From positions 1,116,001 to 1,180,000 of the forward strand of contig CM037470.1 of the NCBI GenBank assembly GCA_021014325.1: a stretch of DNA of 64,000 nucleotides, written 5' to 3'. Positions 54,669 to 64,000 of the stretch are shown here, one piece after another. Under the pieces are notes generated by a model that had not been told where the DNA came from, did not search any database, and was given only the letters and a program-made list of their open reading frames with translations. Position numbers and translations under genes: made by a program. This DNA comes from Plazaster borealis (Eukaryota > Echinodermata > Asteroidea > Forcipulatida > Labidiasteridae). How positions within the stretch are numbered: position 1 is the stretch's first letter; each line of letters starts with the position of its first letter.

Positions 54669-55419
54669 TAGACACCATCGTCTTTCGTAGAACTTTCAGT
54701 TTAGCGTTTGGCAAAATTTTGCTTGAAATTACCTACTAAAATGTGAGTTTTTTCCCTCTGTGTATAATAAACTTCCTTTCCATTGTCATGAAGTTATAAA
54801 ATAAATGTTGCTGTTTTTCGTAAAGGGCTCATACATCGTGTGTTCGATATTGGTTTATTTTTTTAAGTGTGCGTGTAGGCCTAGATTATTTGTAAATATT
54901 TAAAAGTGAATTTTTCGAAACCGGTGTCATAGGGGATTTGGGCACCTGGTGTGTGATATGCCTACCACCTTCTACGGCAAATTAACATTGTGAGTCAAAA
55001 GAGGGAGCTATCAGACGAGATTTCAACACAACTCGCCGGCAGGGGGACAGAATCGCGGGCGGGGGGGGGGGGGGTGGGGATACCACAGAATCCAATGGTC
55101 AAGGGGCGCTACTGTAACAGAGTACAATATAACAGAATATAATCAGGAGGCAAAGCCGAGTGAAATAGAACTGTCCAGATTTAAACGAGTGATTATATAT
55201 TCTTAAATATTATGAATAAAATGCATCCTACATTTGTTTTATGGGCCTATACCTCACACTTAGATCCTTTTCATTTTGATATCTTTGCATATAATTCATA
55301 GTTTAATTCAGCAATAAATAATACAAAGTTTTGAATAGTTTATTTTAACAATAAGATATTTAATGGCTGATGTGGACCTGTTTAAAACTCACACGCTTTA
55401 CACTATGGTACTGTTTTCC
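54669..55419. other. Intergenic stretch, nothing recognised
   Basis: AT-rich spacer between the convergent UGT genes with a G run at 55057-55071. No gene is seen. Confidence 0.45.
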
Positions 55420-55916
55420 GGCCTTTGGGGTTTAATATTTTTTATAGATTTTTGAAAAACTAATATTTTAACGTACGAATATCCCACCGTACCAATTGTA
55501 ATGCACTTAATCAATGCATTTACTCCAAATTTTGAATGGTAAGTTTCACATGTCCAGACCCCATGGGCCGGACACCAATACGTATAGAATTAAAGAGGAG
55601 GGTCCAAGGAACACACCCATGGCAACCTTGACCCGGCCTATGGGGTTTTAGTATTTTTTATAGATTTTTGAAAAACTAATATTTTAACGTACGAATATCC
55701 CATCATACACATTGTTATGCACTAAATCAATGCATTTACTCTAAATTTTGAATGGTCAGTTTCCCATGTCCAGACCCCATGGGCCGGGCACCAATACGTA
55801 TAGAATTAAAGAGGAGGGTCCAAGGAACACACCCATGGCAACCTTGACCCGGTCCATGGGGTTTTAATATTTTTTATAGATTTTTGAAAAAATAATATTT
55901 TAACGTACGAATATCC
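55420..55916. repeat. Tandem repeat, about 216-bp unit, 2.3 copies
   Basis: Units start at about 55420, 55635 and 55851 with GG(C/T)C(T/C)(A/T)TGGGGTTT. They share TTTTTGAAAAACTAATATTT, ACGTACGAATATCC and CCAAGGAACACACCCATGGC. The third unit breaks off after the ACGTACGAATATCC block. Confidence 0.93.
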
Positions 55917-56890
55917 GGTGAACTCGGCACACTCCGCGTCGTAGAACCATGCATGTAGAACGTATACAAAAACATGAATTTATTGTCCGGAGAGCCCCGG
56001 CCAAAAGGTTACCGTAAAATTGCACGTAAAAGCCAGTTTGTGAGAGCAGCATTTTTTGCTTCATTCATAGTAAAATATTGACAATGATTTGATTATGCCG
56101 AAAAAGTTACTTTCTGCACAGAAGTAGTATAAGTGGAGTAAAAACATTGGTTTTCTTATTTTGAAAACTGGGGAAAACTCACCCACATGCGTGTGTCAGA
56201 CGCGCCGCCATCTTGAAAGGACGGTTTTTTGTTAACAACATAGAAAGTTCTTGAACGAGGACGCGCAACCCCCCATTTACACAATCCCCTCATTTGTAAT
56301 TTTGTAAAAGGGAGGATTATTGAAAATGCCAATCCCCATATTTACCAAATATTTGTAAATGGGGGGATTTTGTGAAAATGCCCTTCCCCCTTTTACACAA
56401 AACTCACGTATGGCCATAACAATTCCTGTGAACATTCGCAGCGAAAATAGAGCTGTGACGTCAAAGTGACGTCCAAATTCGCTTCGCATTCGTATTCGCA
56501 GGGAGTTACGGTACTCAATGTAATAAATACCTCGGAGAGTTTTTGCACTCTGATTGGTCGGAAAGTGGTCACGTGGGGTGTATTGACATGATTGTGATAT
56601 AAATACCGGTTCTGTGGAACGAGTGAATAAAATGGCCACTAAACATAAGCACATAGTGGTGTAAAAGTTCTGTATGCACTGTGCTTGATGTGCGGGAACT
56701 ATCAAATCAACTGTTTTATTTGTGCGTATTGTTTTGTTTTGTTTTGTATTGTTTTGTTTTGGGGTTTTTTTTTGCAAGGATGGACTGATGGAAACCTTCC
56801 CAGGACGGCGCGCTGCCCATGGTAGCGAGGCTGGAGAGATGGTGCCTGGTGCACGCGCATACCGCAGACAATGTATCAATTTTAGGTAGC
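55917..56890. other. Intergenic stretch with small inverted repeats
   Basis: ACCCCCCATTTACACAATCC and TTTGTAAATGGGGGGATTTT (about 56267-56362) pair imperfectly. The rest holds no gene I can support; the 242-codon antisense frame has no domain and spans repeats. Confidence 0.45.
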
Positions 56891-57344
56891 TGGGGTGCGT
56901 TCCACTTGTGCAAACGTTGCCAACGTTTGCGCACGTTTGCCAACAATTTCGAGTGGAACGAGTTGTGCGCCGCCAACGTTGGCGAACGTTAGCAACCATT
57001 GGCAAACGTATTTCTGAGGTGTTGGTGGGTGGTTTTCAAAATGGCGGACAACATGATTCTTGTCACGAAAATAATTTTAATGTGTTTCAGTGATTGATAA
57101 CGCAGTTAGGTGGAGTTGAAATAACAACTTAATTAGTTTATGTGGTGATATACAAACGAGGACTAAAATATATCTACAATACAGCAAAAACCAATTTACA
57201 CAAAATACAAAACATACGGTGTCGCCATCTTCATTACAGAGCGCCGCCATAATGACATCGCGAAGTGCGCAACCAATCGTTCCAAAGAGCACAAACGTTT
57301 GCGCAAACGGTTGCGATCTGTTTGCGCAAGTGGAACGCACCCCA
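56891..57344. mobile_element. TIR element with GGGGTGCGTTCCACTTG ends
   Basis: Left GGGGTGCGTTCCACTTGTGC and right GCGCAAGTGGAACGCACCCC are inverted repeats. Inside each end are CAAACGTTTGCGC-type motifs; on the left CAACGTTTGCGCACGTTTGC is reiterated. Size 454 bp, no transposase frame. The ends resemble those of hAT-type MITEs, but no 8-bp duplication is clear. Confidence 0.75.
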
Positions 57345-57652
57345 CGTGTACGCTCATGAAATAAACATATAATTCAAAGCATAATATATAATAGCCCAAC
57401 ACCAACCAAAAGATTTATATGATGGTGCTGATAATTTTTACTGTGCTGATAAAATAATAATGCATAAAATAATAGTTCATGATAATTATGTGTAAGAGAT
57501 TATAGGTGCAACGCAAAAGTTTAACAGAATAACGAACGGCCCTTGAACATGAGTCGAACATTTCTCAAACTAACGGCGAAAGAAAAATAAGAAATTCTGA
57601 TGATTTTTACCGGATTTTTCAATAAAAGCGAATTTATTAATGGGAATAATAG

Positions 57653-57776
57653 TGTGATGACCCGGTCTTGGTTGGTGGCTGGCCGTTGTTAAAGGACCTC
57701 ACCTTCGGCTCGGTCCATTAACAGCGGCCAGCCACCAACCAAGGTCATTACCACGTAGTGACCGGGTCATCACACT
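57653..57776. repeat. Long hairpin (about 124 bp palindrome)
   Basis: GTGTGATGACCCGGTC with TTGGTTGGTGGCTGGCCG on the left face CGGCCAGCCACCAACCAAGG and GACCGGGTCATCACAC on the right. The right arm has about 14 extra bases (TCATTACCACGTAG). The tip GGACCTCACCTTCGGCTCGGTCC is itself a small hairpin. It lies 100 bp downstream of the UGT-B stop. Confidence 0.9.
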
Positions 57777-57875
57777 GTTCTTCCCCATCACCCCATACAA
57801 AGATTCTGCCTTTTGACTAGTTAAGAGGGCGTCACATGATATTTGAGTTCAAAATTAATTTTAAATTCAGATCTA

Positions 57876-58140
57876 TTACGTCATTTTCAACTTTTCCTGT
57901 CGTTTCTTGCAGCCCCTGCAAACAAAAAAGGGTAACCCCAACACTGCAAGTAAAATGGCGCCTAGGAACGCGTACACATCAATGAGGTTATACTGTATCC
58001 ATGTGAGATCAGTTGATCTCGGACGTAGATGTTCCCCGCCATACTTAGTCACGTGACTAATCCAAAACGCAGCTTTCTCGGACGGAATGAGGGGTTGATC
58101 ACGTAGCATTCGGGAAATGTGTTGCGCCCTCTCGCGAAAT
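57876..58140 (-). CDS. UGT: UGT-B exon 5 (C-terminal region and membrane anchor)
   Basis: Acceptor TCCCCAATTCCAG; stop at 57878-57876. Encodes [28 protein letters not shown] and the anchor FLGAILLAVLGLPFFV. The long open frame upstream of 58140 is not coding: it reads through a Harbinger-related MITE. Confidence 0.92.
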
Positions 58141-61100
58141 CTGGAATTGGGGAGAAAGAGTTTCAGATGGTTGGTGTGAATTAAAACTGAGGCCGTATCC
58201 GAATTGGCGGCAACGGCTATGGCTGTGACTGTTGCTACGGGTGTTGCTAAGAACGTCCTGTACTCCAACTCACGATGACGCAGAGATCCAACCGTAGCTG
58301 TAGTCACAGCCGTAGCTGTAGTCACAGCCTTAGCTATAGTCCTAGCCGCCAATTCAGACAAGGCCAGACCAATTAAACCCTCCCCTACCAGCACCGCTGG
58401 CCACACCTTTCCCGCGCGCATTTTTTTTTTACACCGCAGCGAGGGGTTTTGTACTGTAATACTGCCAATTCCTGTCTTGAGATGAGACTATAAACATTTA
58501 TGCCTATAGACCATGTGAACTTTGTTTACAATAAGTGTGACCTTGTGCTTTCTTTGGGTATTCTGGCAGGCAAGATACTACACAGGTCCTACGGGAAAGT
58601 TGACATTTTGTGTCATAATTTCCACATAAATCCAAGAATTATGAAAGTAAAAGCTGGACAAGTTTTGAGATGTGCCCCCTTTCATCATATCAAAAGTTGA
58701 TAAGAATTAGACAGTGCAATCTCCATAAAAATATAAGATTTTATGTTTTATTCCATTAGTCTGTGTACAAATCGTGCCTGCAGGAAGTCCAGGCTCAGTG
58801 GCTCTTTTGTAAACGTGTGATGTCACAGGTCACATCGTCTATAAAGGTTTAGGTTTAGGGTTAGGGTCAGGGTTAGGGTTAGGGTAAGGGTTAGGGTTAG
58901 GGTTTAGGGTTAGACCTAGTCTCCTACCTCAAGACGGAATTGACAGTGTTACAGTACAAAACCCCTCGCTGCGGTGTAAAAAAAATATACGCTTTCCGCG
59001 CGTACGGCAACTTTTGACGCTGGATTTTTGAAAGATCTTCTACTTTATAATCCACGTTAGTCTGTCGTTTTAACGTAAAAGTGAGATAAAGTAATTATTT
59101 TTACCAATTCACTTGGTATAGCGCCACCTATCGTCCATTTTGAATTCAATAATTGCATCTTATTACTGTTCGTAATAATTCAAATCCAATTAACTAATTG
59201 ATTTTTCTCATTAAAGCCCAAAGCTGAAAAGCACATTTTATTTTCTGTAAACACAGACAAATCTTACTTAGCAGAAAGAGTTTACCATCAGCTAAAATGC
59301 CATATTGATACATTGTACCACATTTTCACTGCTACTTTTTTCTCATCAAAATATTTGTTGGGGACTATTTCTTTATAACAAAGTCACCACTGATTAGTAT
59401 TGTGTTGTGTTAATGGTTTCTTGACAATTCACCATTGTTCAGTAATTGTGTTGTGTTATATTGTAGCGTGTCGTGGCCGAGCGGTCTAGTGCATCGGACT
59501 CAAGTTCTGATGACTGAATAGTCACAGTGTGGGTTCGATTCCAGGTCATGACACTTGTGTCCTTGAGCAAAGCTCCCAACCATAATTGACCTTATTTTTG
59601 ACCGCACGGGGCGCTTTCATCGGGGAATGTATTGCATCACAATTACAGTTTCATTTTATTTTTAATTGCCTGTACGTAGTTTTCTTGCATCAATGACGAA
59701 ATACATAAACATAATAATAACAACAATGAAAAAAACACACGTTTGTTTACTTGTTTTTCATCACGTGAAATTGGTCCACATACGCCCTCACGCGGTCAAA
59801 AATACGGCGAAATGAACACCGAAAAGAGTGGAGCCAACTCGTCAAGAGTGCAGGGTTGCTCTAAACGGCTGCAAGGCAGCTTGGGACATGACGATGATGA
59901 TGATGGATGGGGGTGATGTGGAGGACTGGGATGGTGATTATGTACGGTAATAAAGGTATTCCGGACAAAGTGCCTTGATCAGAGACTAATAACAATCTAC
60001 CTTGGTTCCTTGATAACGCGAGTGATTGCTTGAGTTAAAACATCTTCATTCAACGTTAGGATGTCCAGCTGCAACGCCATCCCTTTTGCTGCGGCCCGTT
60101 CCATGTTGTCAAATTGATCACCGAAGAGTGGGATACCGACGACTGGTAACCCGAACCATGCTGCTTCGTGTAAACCATTCAAACCACCGTGGCTCAACAA
60201 CATCTTGGAGTTACGGTGACCTGCAACAAAGTGAGAGAAATAATAATAGCTAGAGCTAAAGTGCTTAAAGCAAAAATATCAACTATATAAAATAGATTAA
60301 AAATGTTATAATGACATAGTTTTGTTTTTGTAATCACTACTGCTGACCGATAAAGGTGATCACTTGTTAAAGTCCGTGTATTCCCGAAATAGGGCTCGAA
60401 CCAATCATTTGACTACAAATTTTGAATTTGATTAAAAAAGTATAACATAACACTACCGGTACATACCCATGACCTCCTGCTGTGGGATCCATTCAACGGT
60501 TTTCGTGTTATTTCCAATTCTTATTCGAGACAAATTCACTGAGAACTGCCAAAGCACTCGCTGTGGCAGTTTAGCCAATGCGTCAGCAAACATCTGAGCC
60601 TGCGCAGTCTCCATCTCTTGCACTATACGTCCCAGCGTGAACAGGACAACGCCCTCATCGGCACTATCTAGAAAATCTTGTAGATCTTCTGGTATCTATA
60701 GGGAATCAAAATGGGTTAATGTTGAAGCAAGGGATGGGGTTAGGGTTAGGCTTTAAACTATGATAAAGATTTAGGCCAGAGCTAACGTTTGTTGTTATGT
60801 ACATCAATAAATGGATGTGGCCGTAGGGCAGGGCCAATGCTTTATTAGGTTATTATTATCACTTTGGACGATAGGGCTAAACATTATAAGAACTCTAGTG
60901 ATACAGCCGTAAGCTAAGGGCGGATTGGCACCCAATCATCCACCTTATGTTCTGACGGTAGACCCAACATGGACGAGGCAATGAAGATAACATTCGGCGT
61001 TAGAGGGCGAGATAAATCCATCTCGAAGCCCCCGCTGAACACCCAGAGCTGCGCCTCAGCCATCATGTCTGCCATGCTCTTCTCCGGACTGAGATCATAA

Positions 61101-63127
61101 GCCACTTGGATTGTGCGGTATTTTAGCAACATGGCGCGTCGGATGAACCAGTGGACGCTGTACAAATGGAAATTCTTCAGGCGCTGTATGAACGTCATCC
61201 TGTCGGTCAGACCGGCTTGGCGCTCCGGTATATAGGCTGGGTGACTCGCTAAACCATACCTATTAATTGTGTTATGAAATGAACGGTTTTGATTATTATC
61301 AGAAAATCTGACATCAATAATTATTAGTCATCACGTTTCGTATAAAGTTGCTCATTATCATTACCAATCGATTTAAGATACATCAATCAACATATTGCTT
61401 TTCTAGAAACGTGTTTTAAGAAATTCAAGTGTGAATGTATGATCGCTTTTCCACCATTCAATAGTCATTGCAGAGAAGTTAAATTCTGAATGGAATGGAA
61501 CGGAACATAATCTAGCAACAGTCACTATAAAAACCGTTAGGGTCTATGTTTTTTCAAAGGAGCTAGGACAAAATTTGACACTTTCAGCTGTGCACCTAGT
61601 CTAGGTGCAAGAACTTCTCTCGTTGATTTGTGATTTTTTTCCCACGAGGGGGCGCTATCATATCCACTATCCCAGAGCTGTGTATTGAGAGAGTTGCGAC
61701 AACTTGCGATTAGAAGCCATTTTGTCTCCAAAAAATGCATTGGCGAATACAGGGTGCCAGACTAGTCACCATTGGGTTGTGCTGCATTTGGGAACAAAAT
61801 GGCGTCCAGCAACCACGTGACCGGAGAAAGCTGGTCCCTCCATGTCGCAACTCTCTCAATATACGGCTCTGCACTATCCCAGAGCCATATATTGAGAGAG
61901 TTGCGACATGGAGGGACGAGCTTTCTCCGGTCACGTGGTTGCTGGACGCCATTTTGTTCCAAATGCAGCACAACTAAATGGGCAGACTAGTCTGGCACCC
62001 TGTATTCGCCAATGCAATTTTTGGAGACAAAATGGCTTCTAATCGCAAGTTGTCGCAACTCTGTCAATATACGGCTCTGCACTATCCCAGAGAGTTGCGA
62101 CATGGAGGGACCAGCTTTCTCCGGCACGTGGTTGCTGGACGCCATTTTGTTCCAAATGCAGCTGCACAACCCAATGGGCAGACTTCTGGCACCCTGTATT
62201 CGCCAATGCATTTTTTTGAGACAAAATGGCTTCTAATCGCAAGTTGTAGCAACTCTCTCAATACACAGCTCTGCACTATCCGCTCTCAAACATAAACCGC
62301 TCGTGTGTGAGAGCAGTTTGTGGATATGATAGCGCCCTCTCGTGGGAATTCTTTTGACAAATCGACAGGAGAAGGTCTTGCACCGAGACTACTGTGCACC
62401 TAGTGATTGATCTAAACAGCACGGAAATAGGGTACAGGGTCAAATCTTGTACCGCCAGCCAAAGTTTGGGATCTGGGGAATTTGTAGGAAGGGAACATAA
62501 AACATCTACTTACCACATTACTTTAGCAGGAATAATACCAATTGAACTAAAAAGTGAAAATTTGATGCCTAGTCGCTTAGCAAGTAGAGGATGACAGCTG
62601 CTTAAATCCTCCCCGACCAGCATGTCAAATTTCTTATCTTTGAGACTGTCTATGGTATCATTATCTCCTAGTAGACTTTCGCATTCAGTCGTGAAGAAGT
62701 CGTAAAGAACACCTTTCTGTGGTGAAAGTTTGTTCCGCAGGATGTATAAATTTGTGCGCCAGATACCGGACGTATCACCACGTAGACTAGAACGGGAAAG
62801 CTCCCGCAAGTTCTCCCGTCGGTCATCTTCTGTAAACTTGGACTTGTGCACAGTGAAGTCAAACAGGGCGGCGTCACTGGCGTTCAGCCATTTTGTACAG
62901 CTGTTGCTAAGCAGAAAAGTGACGTCATGACCTCGTCGAACAAGTGCAGATGCAGTCTTGCTCATCGTTAGGTGGTGGCTGCCTTCGTCGGAGGCGGTGT
63001 AAAATAAAAACTTAAGCTTCTTTGGGGGCGGCACCGTTGCCATGGAGTTTGCGTAAACGACCATGAGGGCGAGGGCGAGGGTGAGAGCGAGATTAAACTG
63101 AAGGTTTTTCCGGCTGAAGTTAGTCAT
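57876..63127 (-). CDS. UGT: UGT-B: UDP-glycosyltransferase family 1 (UDP-glucuronosyltransferase-like), 547 aa, five exons
   Basis: Joined on the minus strand: 63127-62514, 61259-60944, 60695-60467, 60220-60001, 58140-57876; phases 2, 0, 1, 2, as in UGT-A. Seen: hydrophobic leader (about residues 10-27), EGSHHLTM with candidate catalytic His H51, KFDMLVGEDL with Glu E173 at the usual catalytic Asp, WIPQ (379-382), signature SHGGLNGLHEA and GIPLFGDQFDN with H397, N401, E405, D421 and Q422 all as in active vertebrate enzymes, membrane anchor about 516-534, and a Lys-rich tail (KKRQEKLKMT) suited to ER retention. It should transfer a sugar from a UDP-sugar to a small lipophilic acceptor in the ER lumen; sugar and acceptor cannot be read from sequence. 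It converges on UGT-A. AATAAA (minus) near 57630-57635 could be the poly(A) signal. Confidence 0.9.
58191..58365. mobile_element. Harbinger-related MITE in UGT-B intron 4
   Basis: Left GGCCGTATCCGAATTGGCGG and right CCGCCAATTCAGACAAGGCC are inverted repeats. Inside are runs of GTAGCTGTAGTCACAGCC. The ends share GGCCGTRTCCGA with the Harbinger element in UGT-A intron 4. It sits 50 bp before the exon 5 acceptor. Confidence 0.75.
58421..58985. mobile_element. TIR element enclosing telomere-like repeats, in UGT-B intron 4
   Basis: Left TACACCGCAGCGAGGGGTTT and TGTACTGTAATACTGCCAAT face right GACAGTGTTACAGTACAAAA and CCCCTCGCTGCGGTGTAAA, followed by runs of T (left) and A (right). Arms are about 60 bp. 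Within it are unrelated sequence and the TTAGGG tract. No transposase frame is visible. Confidence 0.8.
58846..58914. repeat. Interstitial TTAGGG repeat tract
   Basis: About ten TTAGGG-type units with few variants (TTAGGGTCAGGG, GGGTAAGGG, GGGTTTAGGG). It is the animal telomere motif in an internal position. Confidence 0.93.
59470..59575 (+). mobile_element. tRNA-Leu(CAA)-like SINE head
   Basis: GTCGTGGCCGAGCGGTCTAG opens a tRNA-Leu-like fold: a 7-bp acceptor stem with TCATGAC (two G-T pairs), an anticodon stem with loop CTCAAGT (anticodon CAA) and a long variable arm GACTGAATAGTC, as in leucine tRNAs. The B box GGTTCGATTCC is perfect, but the T stem has mismatches. The string CTTGTGTCCTTGAGCAAAGC after it is common at this place in tRNA-derived SINEs. 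It lies in UGT-B intron 4, antisense to the gene. Confidence 0.65.
59585..59811 (-). mobile_element. Family F MITE in UGT-B intron 4
   Basis: Starts TTGACCTTATTTTTGACCGC and ends GCGGTCAAAAATACGGCG. Same orientation and nearly the same length as the copy in UGT-A intron 3, but in a different intron, so the insertions are independent. Confidence 0.85.
60001..60220 (-). CDS. UGT: UGT-B exon 4 (UGT signature)
   Basis: Acceptor CACTTTGTTGCAG, donor CCAAG|GTAGAT. Encodes the complete donor-binding signature with Asn, Asp and Gln in place. Same length (220 bp) as UGT-A exon 4. Confidence 0.93.
60467..60695 (-). CDS. UGT: UGT-B exon 3
   Basis: Acceptor TTCCCTATAG, donor ATGG|GTATGT. Encodes IPEDLQDFLDSADEGVVLF and [12 protein letters not shown] and VEWIPQQEVM. 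No long frame flags this exon because of its short size; it was found by comparison with UGT-A exon 3. Confidence 0.88.
60944..61259 (-). CDS. UGT: UGT-B exon 2
   Basis: Acceptor CAATTAATAG, donor AAG|GTGGAT. Encodes YGLASHPAYIPERQAGLTDR and MTFIQRLKN. The start ATG seen inside is not a gene start. Confidence 0.88.
61670..62290. repeat. Three Family G units in UGT-B intron 1, one inverted
   Basis: A plus unit (about 61672-61876) is followed by two minus units (about 61877-62086 and 62087-62285). Shared strings are GAATACAGGGTGCCAGACTA, GGCGTCCAGCAACCACGTGA and GAAAGCTGGTCCCTCCATG. The first two units are inverted copies and can form a stem of about 200 bp. Open frames here are repeat-derived. 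Confidence 0.88.
62514..63127 (-). CDS. UGT: UGT-B exon 1 (signal peptide and N-terminal domain)
   Basis: ATG at 63127-63125; ends ATGTG|GTAAGT, phase 2. Encodes the leader and the N-terminal acceptor-binding half, with TASDEGSHHLTMSKTA and KFDMLVGEDL. Confidence 0.92.
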
Positions 63128-64000
63128 GATGAAGAAAAAAGTGGCTGTTGGTATCTGTAGAAACGAAGAAATTAAAATAGGCCTAGGTCATACGAAAATA
63201 TGTTGTGAAAAATTATATTTTGATGAGCTATTATACATTTTGGTAGAACACTCTCAGGTATTGTTGTGTGTGTTTTGTTTTTTTTTAGTTTTTTTTTTAA
63301 ATGTATAAACGCTGTGATTAAACCACCGAGTGCCTGGCGGGCAGAAAAAAGGGATCAAACTTTCATGTGTCATTCGGTTTCCCTGAGATACAGTTTTGCG
63401 CATTTTATTGTCTTCGACATTAATGGCCAGGCAAACAACGAATACCGATAGAGCAGAGTATACCAGCCAAATCAATTCAGCACTTTGCAAACATTAGCAA
63501 TGTTGAGCTCGTAATAAATCAAAGGCTTTTGTATTACAACCCCGGTTTTCGGACGAACTCTCTTGAACATTTGAACATTAATGTTTGCATACCAGTAACA
63601 TTATTAGAGTTAAAGGTCTTTGTTCGCTATTTGATGAGGAAGCTTTGTTGAAACTAGGTAGAAAATCAAAATAATCATAGAAATGACAACATGACCGTAA
63701 GTTGGGCAGCATTCTTAACTATTTACAAGTAACCAGACACGGAGGTCAAGTCTTAATCTCGGGTTGTCTTCGTTATTTTGTTGATTTGTTTTTACTTTCA
63801 TATTGTTTAACACTTAGTATTACATTCCCAACATCATTATTATATATTGATTTCAATGGCCATAAACTACGTTAAATTAAAACAATTGACGAAAAAAAAT
63901 TCCGCCCACGTAAAACTCCATGTGCGCGAGACTTGCACAGTCTATAGAAAAACTCCAAACAGACTGGTAACAAACCATTCCTATAGTTATGAATATTATC
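63128..64000 (-). promoter_or_regulatory. 5' flank of UGT-B
   Basis: This is the region upstream of the UGT-B start on the minus strand. It is AT-rich, with T runs at 63280-63300. I see no clear TATA box or other motif. At 63925-63955 lies the end of a MITE (GCGCGAGACTTGCACAGTCT) like the element at 45402-45552. The assignment as promoter is by position. Confidence 0.3.

Noticed and set aside
56277..57005. 242-codon antisense frame between the UGT genes
   Set aside because: It spans unrelated repeats including a TIR element end, with no recognisable domain and no paralog support.
58141..58421. N-terminal extension of the UGT-B exon 5 frame
   Set aside because: It reads through a Harbinger-related MITE and passes a clear acceptor; exon 5 of UGT-A begins at the same residue.
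59470..59553. Functional tRNA-Leu gene
   Set aside because: The T stem has mismatches and typical SINE sequence follows immediately, so it is listed as a SINE head instead.

Overview
The window looks like a piece of a repeat-rich animal nuclear genome. It has AT-rich intergenic DNA, multi-exon genes with GT-AG introns, TTAGGG-type repeats, tRNA-like SINE heads, a PIF/Harbinger transposon and many short palindromic DNA-transposon relics (MITEs) that recur within the 64 kb. The genes (UDP-glucuronosyltransferase-like, a UBA-domain first exon, a HARBI1-type transposase) fit a marine invertebrate. An echinoderm, perhaps a sea star, is my best guess from the style of the repeats, but nothing here proves it. 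One 500-base run of N (21647-22146) is an assembly gap.

Layout. Bases 1-24.5 kb hold no gene I can support. They contain MITEs, minisatellites, SINEs, a 2.5-unit tandem array with three tRNA-Asn-like sequences (12590-13397) and a near-perfect 770-bp tandem duplication (19513-21052). At 24580-24695 (minus) lies an apparent first coding exon of a UBASH3/TULA-like protein; its other exons were not found. From 26 to 29 kb there are degenerate telomere-like DNA, G-rich repeats and a hairpin cluster. A three-exon gene of unknown function (368 residues, N-terminal Cys/His cluster, C-terminal coiled coil) occupies 29140-32616 (plus). From 32.6 to 39.6 kb there are again repeats.

The right half is dominated by two convergent UDP-glycosyltransferase genes. 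UGT-A (plus, 39685-53407) and UGT-B (minus, 57876-63127) have five coding exons each with identical intron phases, a signal peptide, the UGT signature and a C-terminal membrane anchor. UGT-B keeps the usual donor-binding residues; UGT-A has lost three of them. Introns of UGT-A are swollen by transposons. Intron 3 carries a TIR-bounded element filled with satellite DNA. Intron 4 carries a 5.4-kb Harbinger element with 3-bp target duplications, a frameshifted HARBI1-type transposase (plus) and an open four-exon Myb/SANT-like partner gene (minus). Intron 4 of UGT-B carries a TIR element that encloses TTAGGG repeats.

How the parts relate: the two UGTs would be ER-membrane conjugating enzymes facing the lumen. 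The Harbinger transposase and Myb-like protein form the standard two-protein mobilisation system, and several small elements nearby share its terminal motif. All exon structures were read by eye from splice sites, reading frame and paralog comparison; none is confirmed by transcripts.
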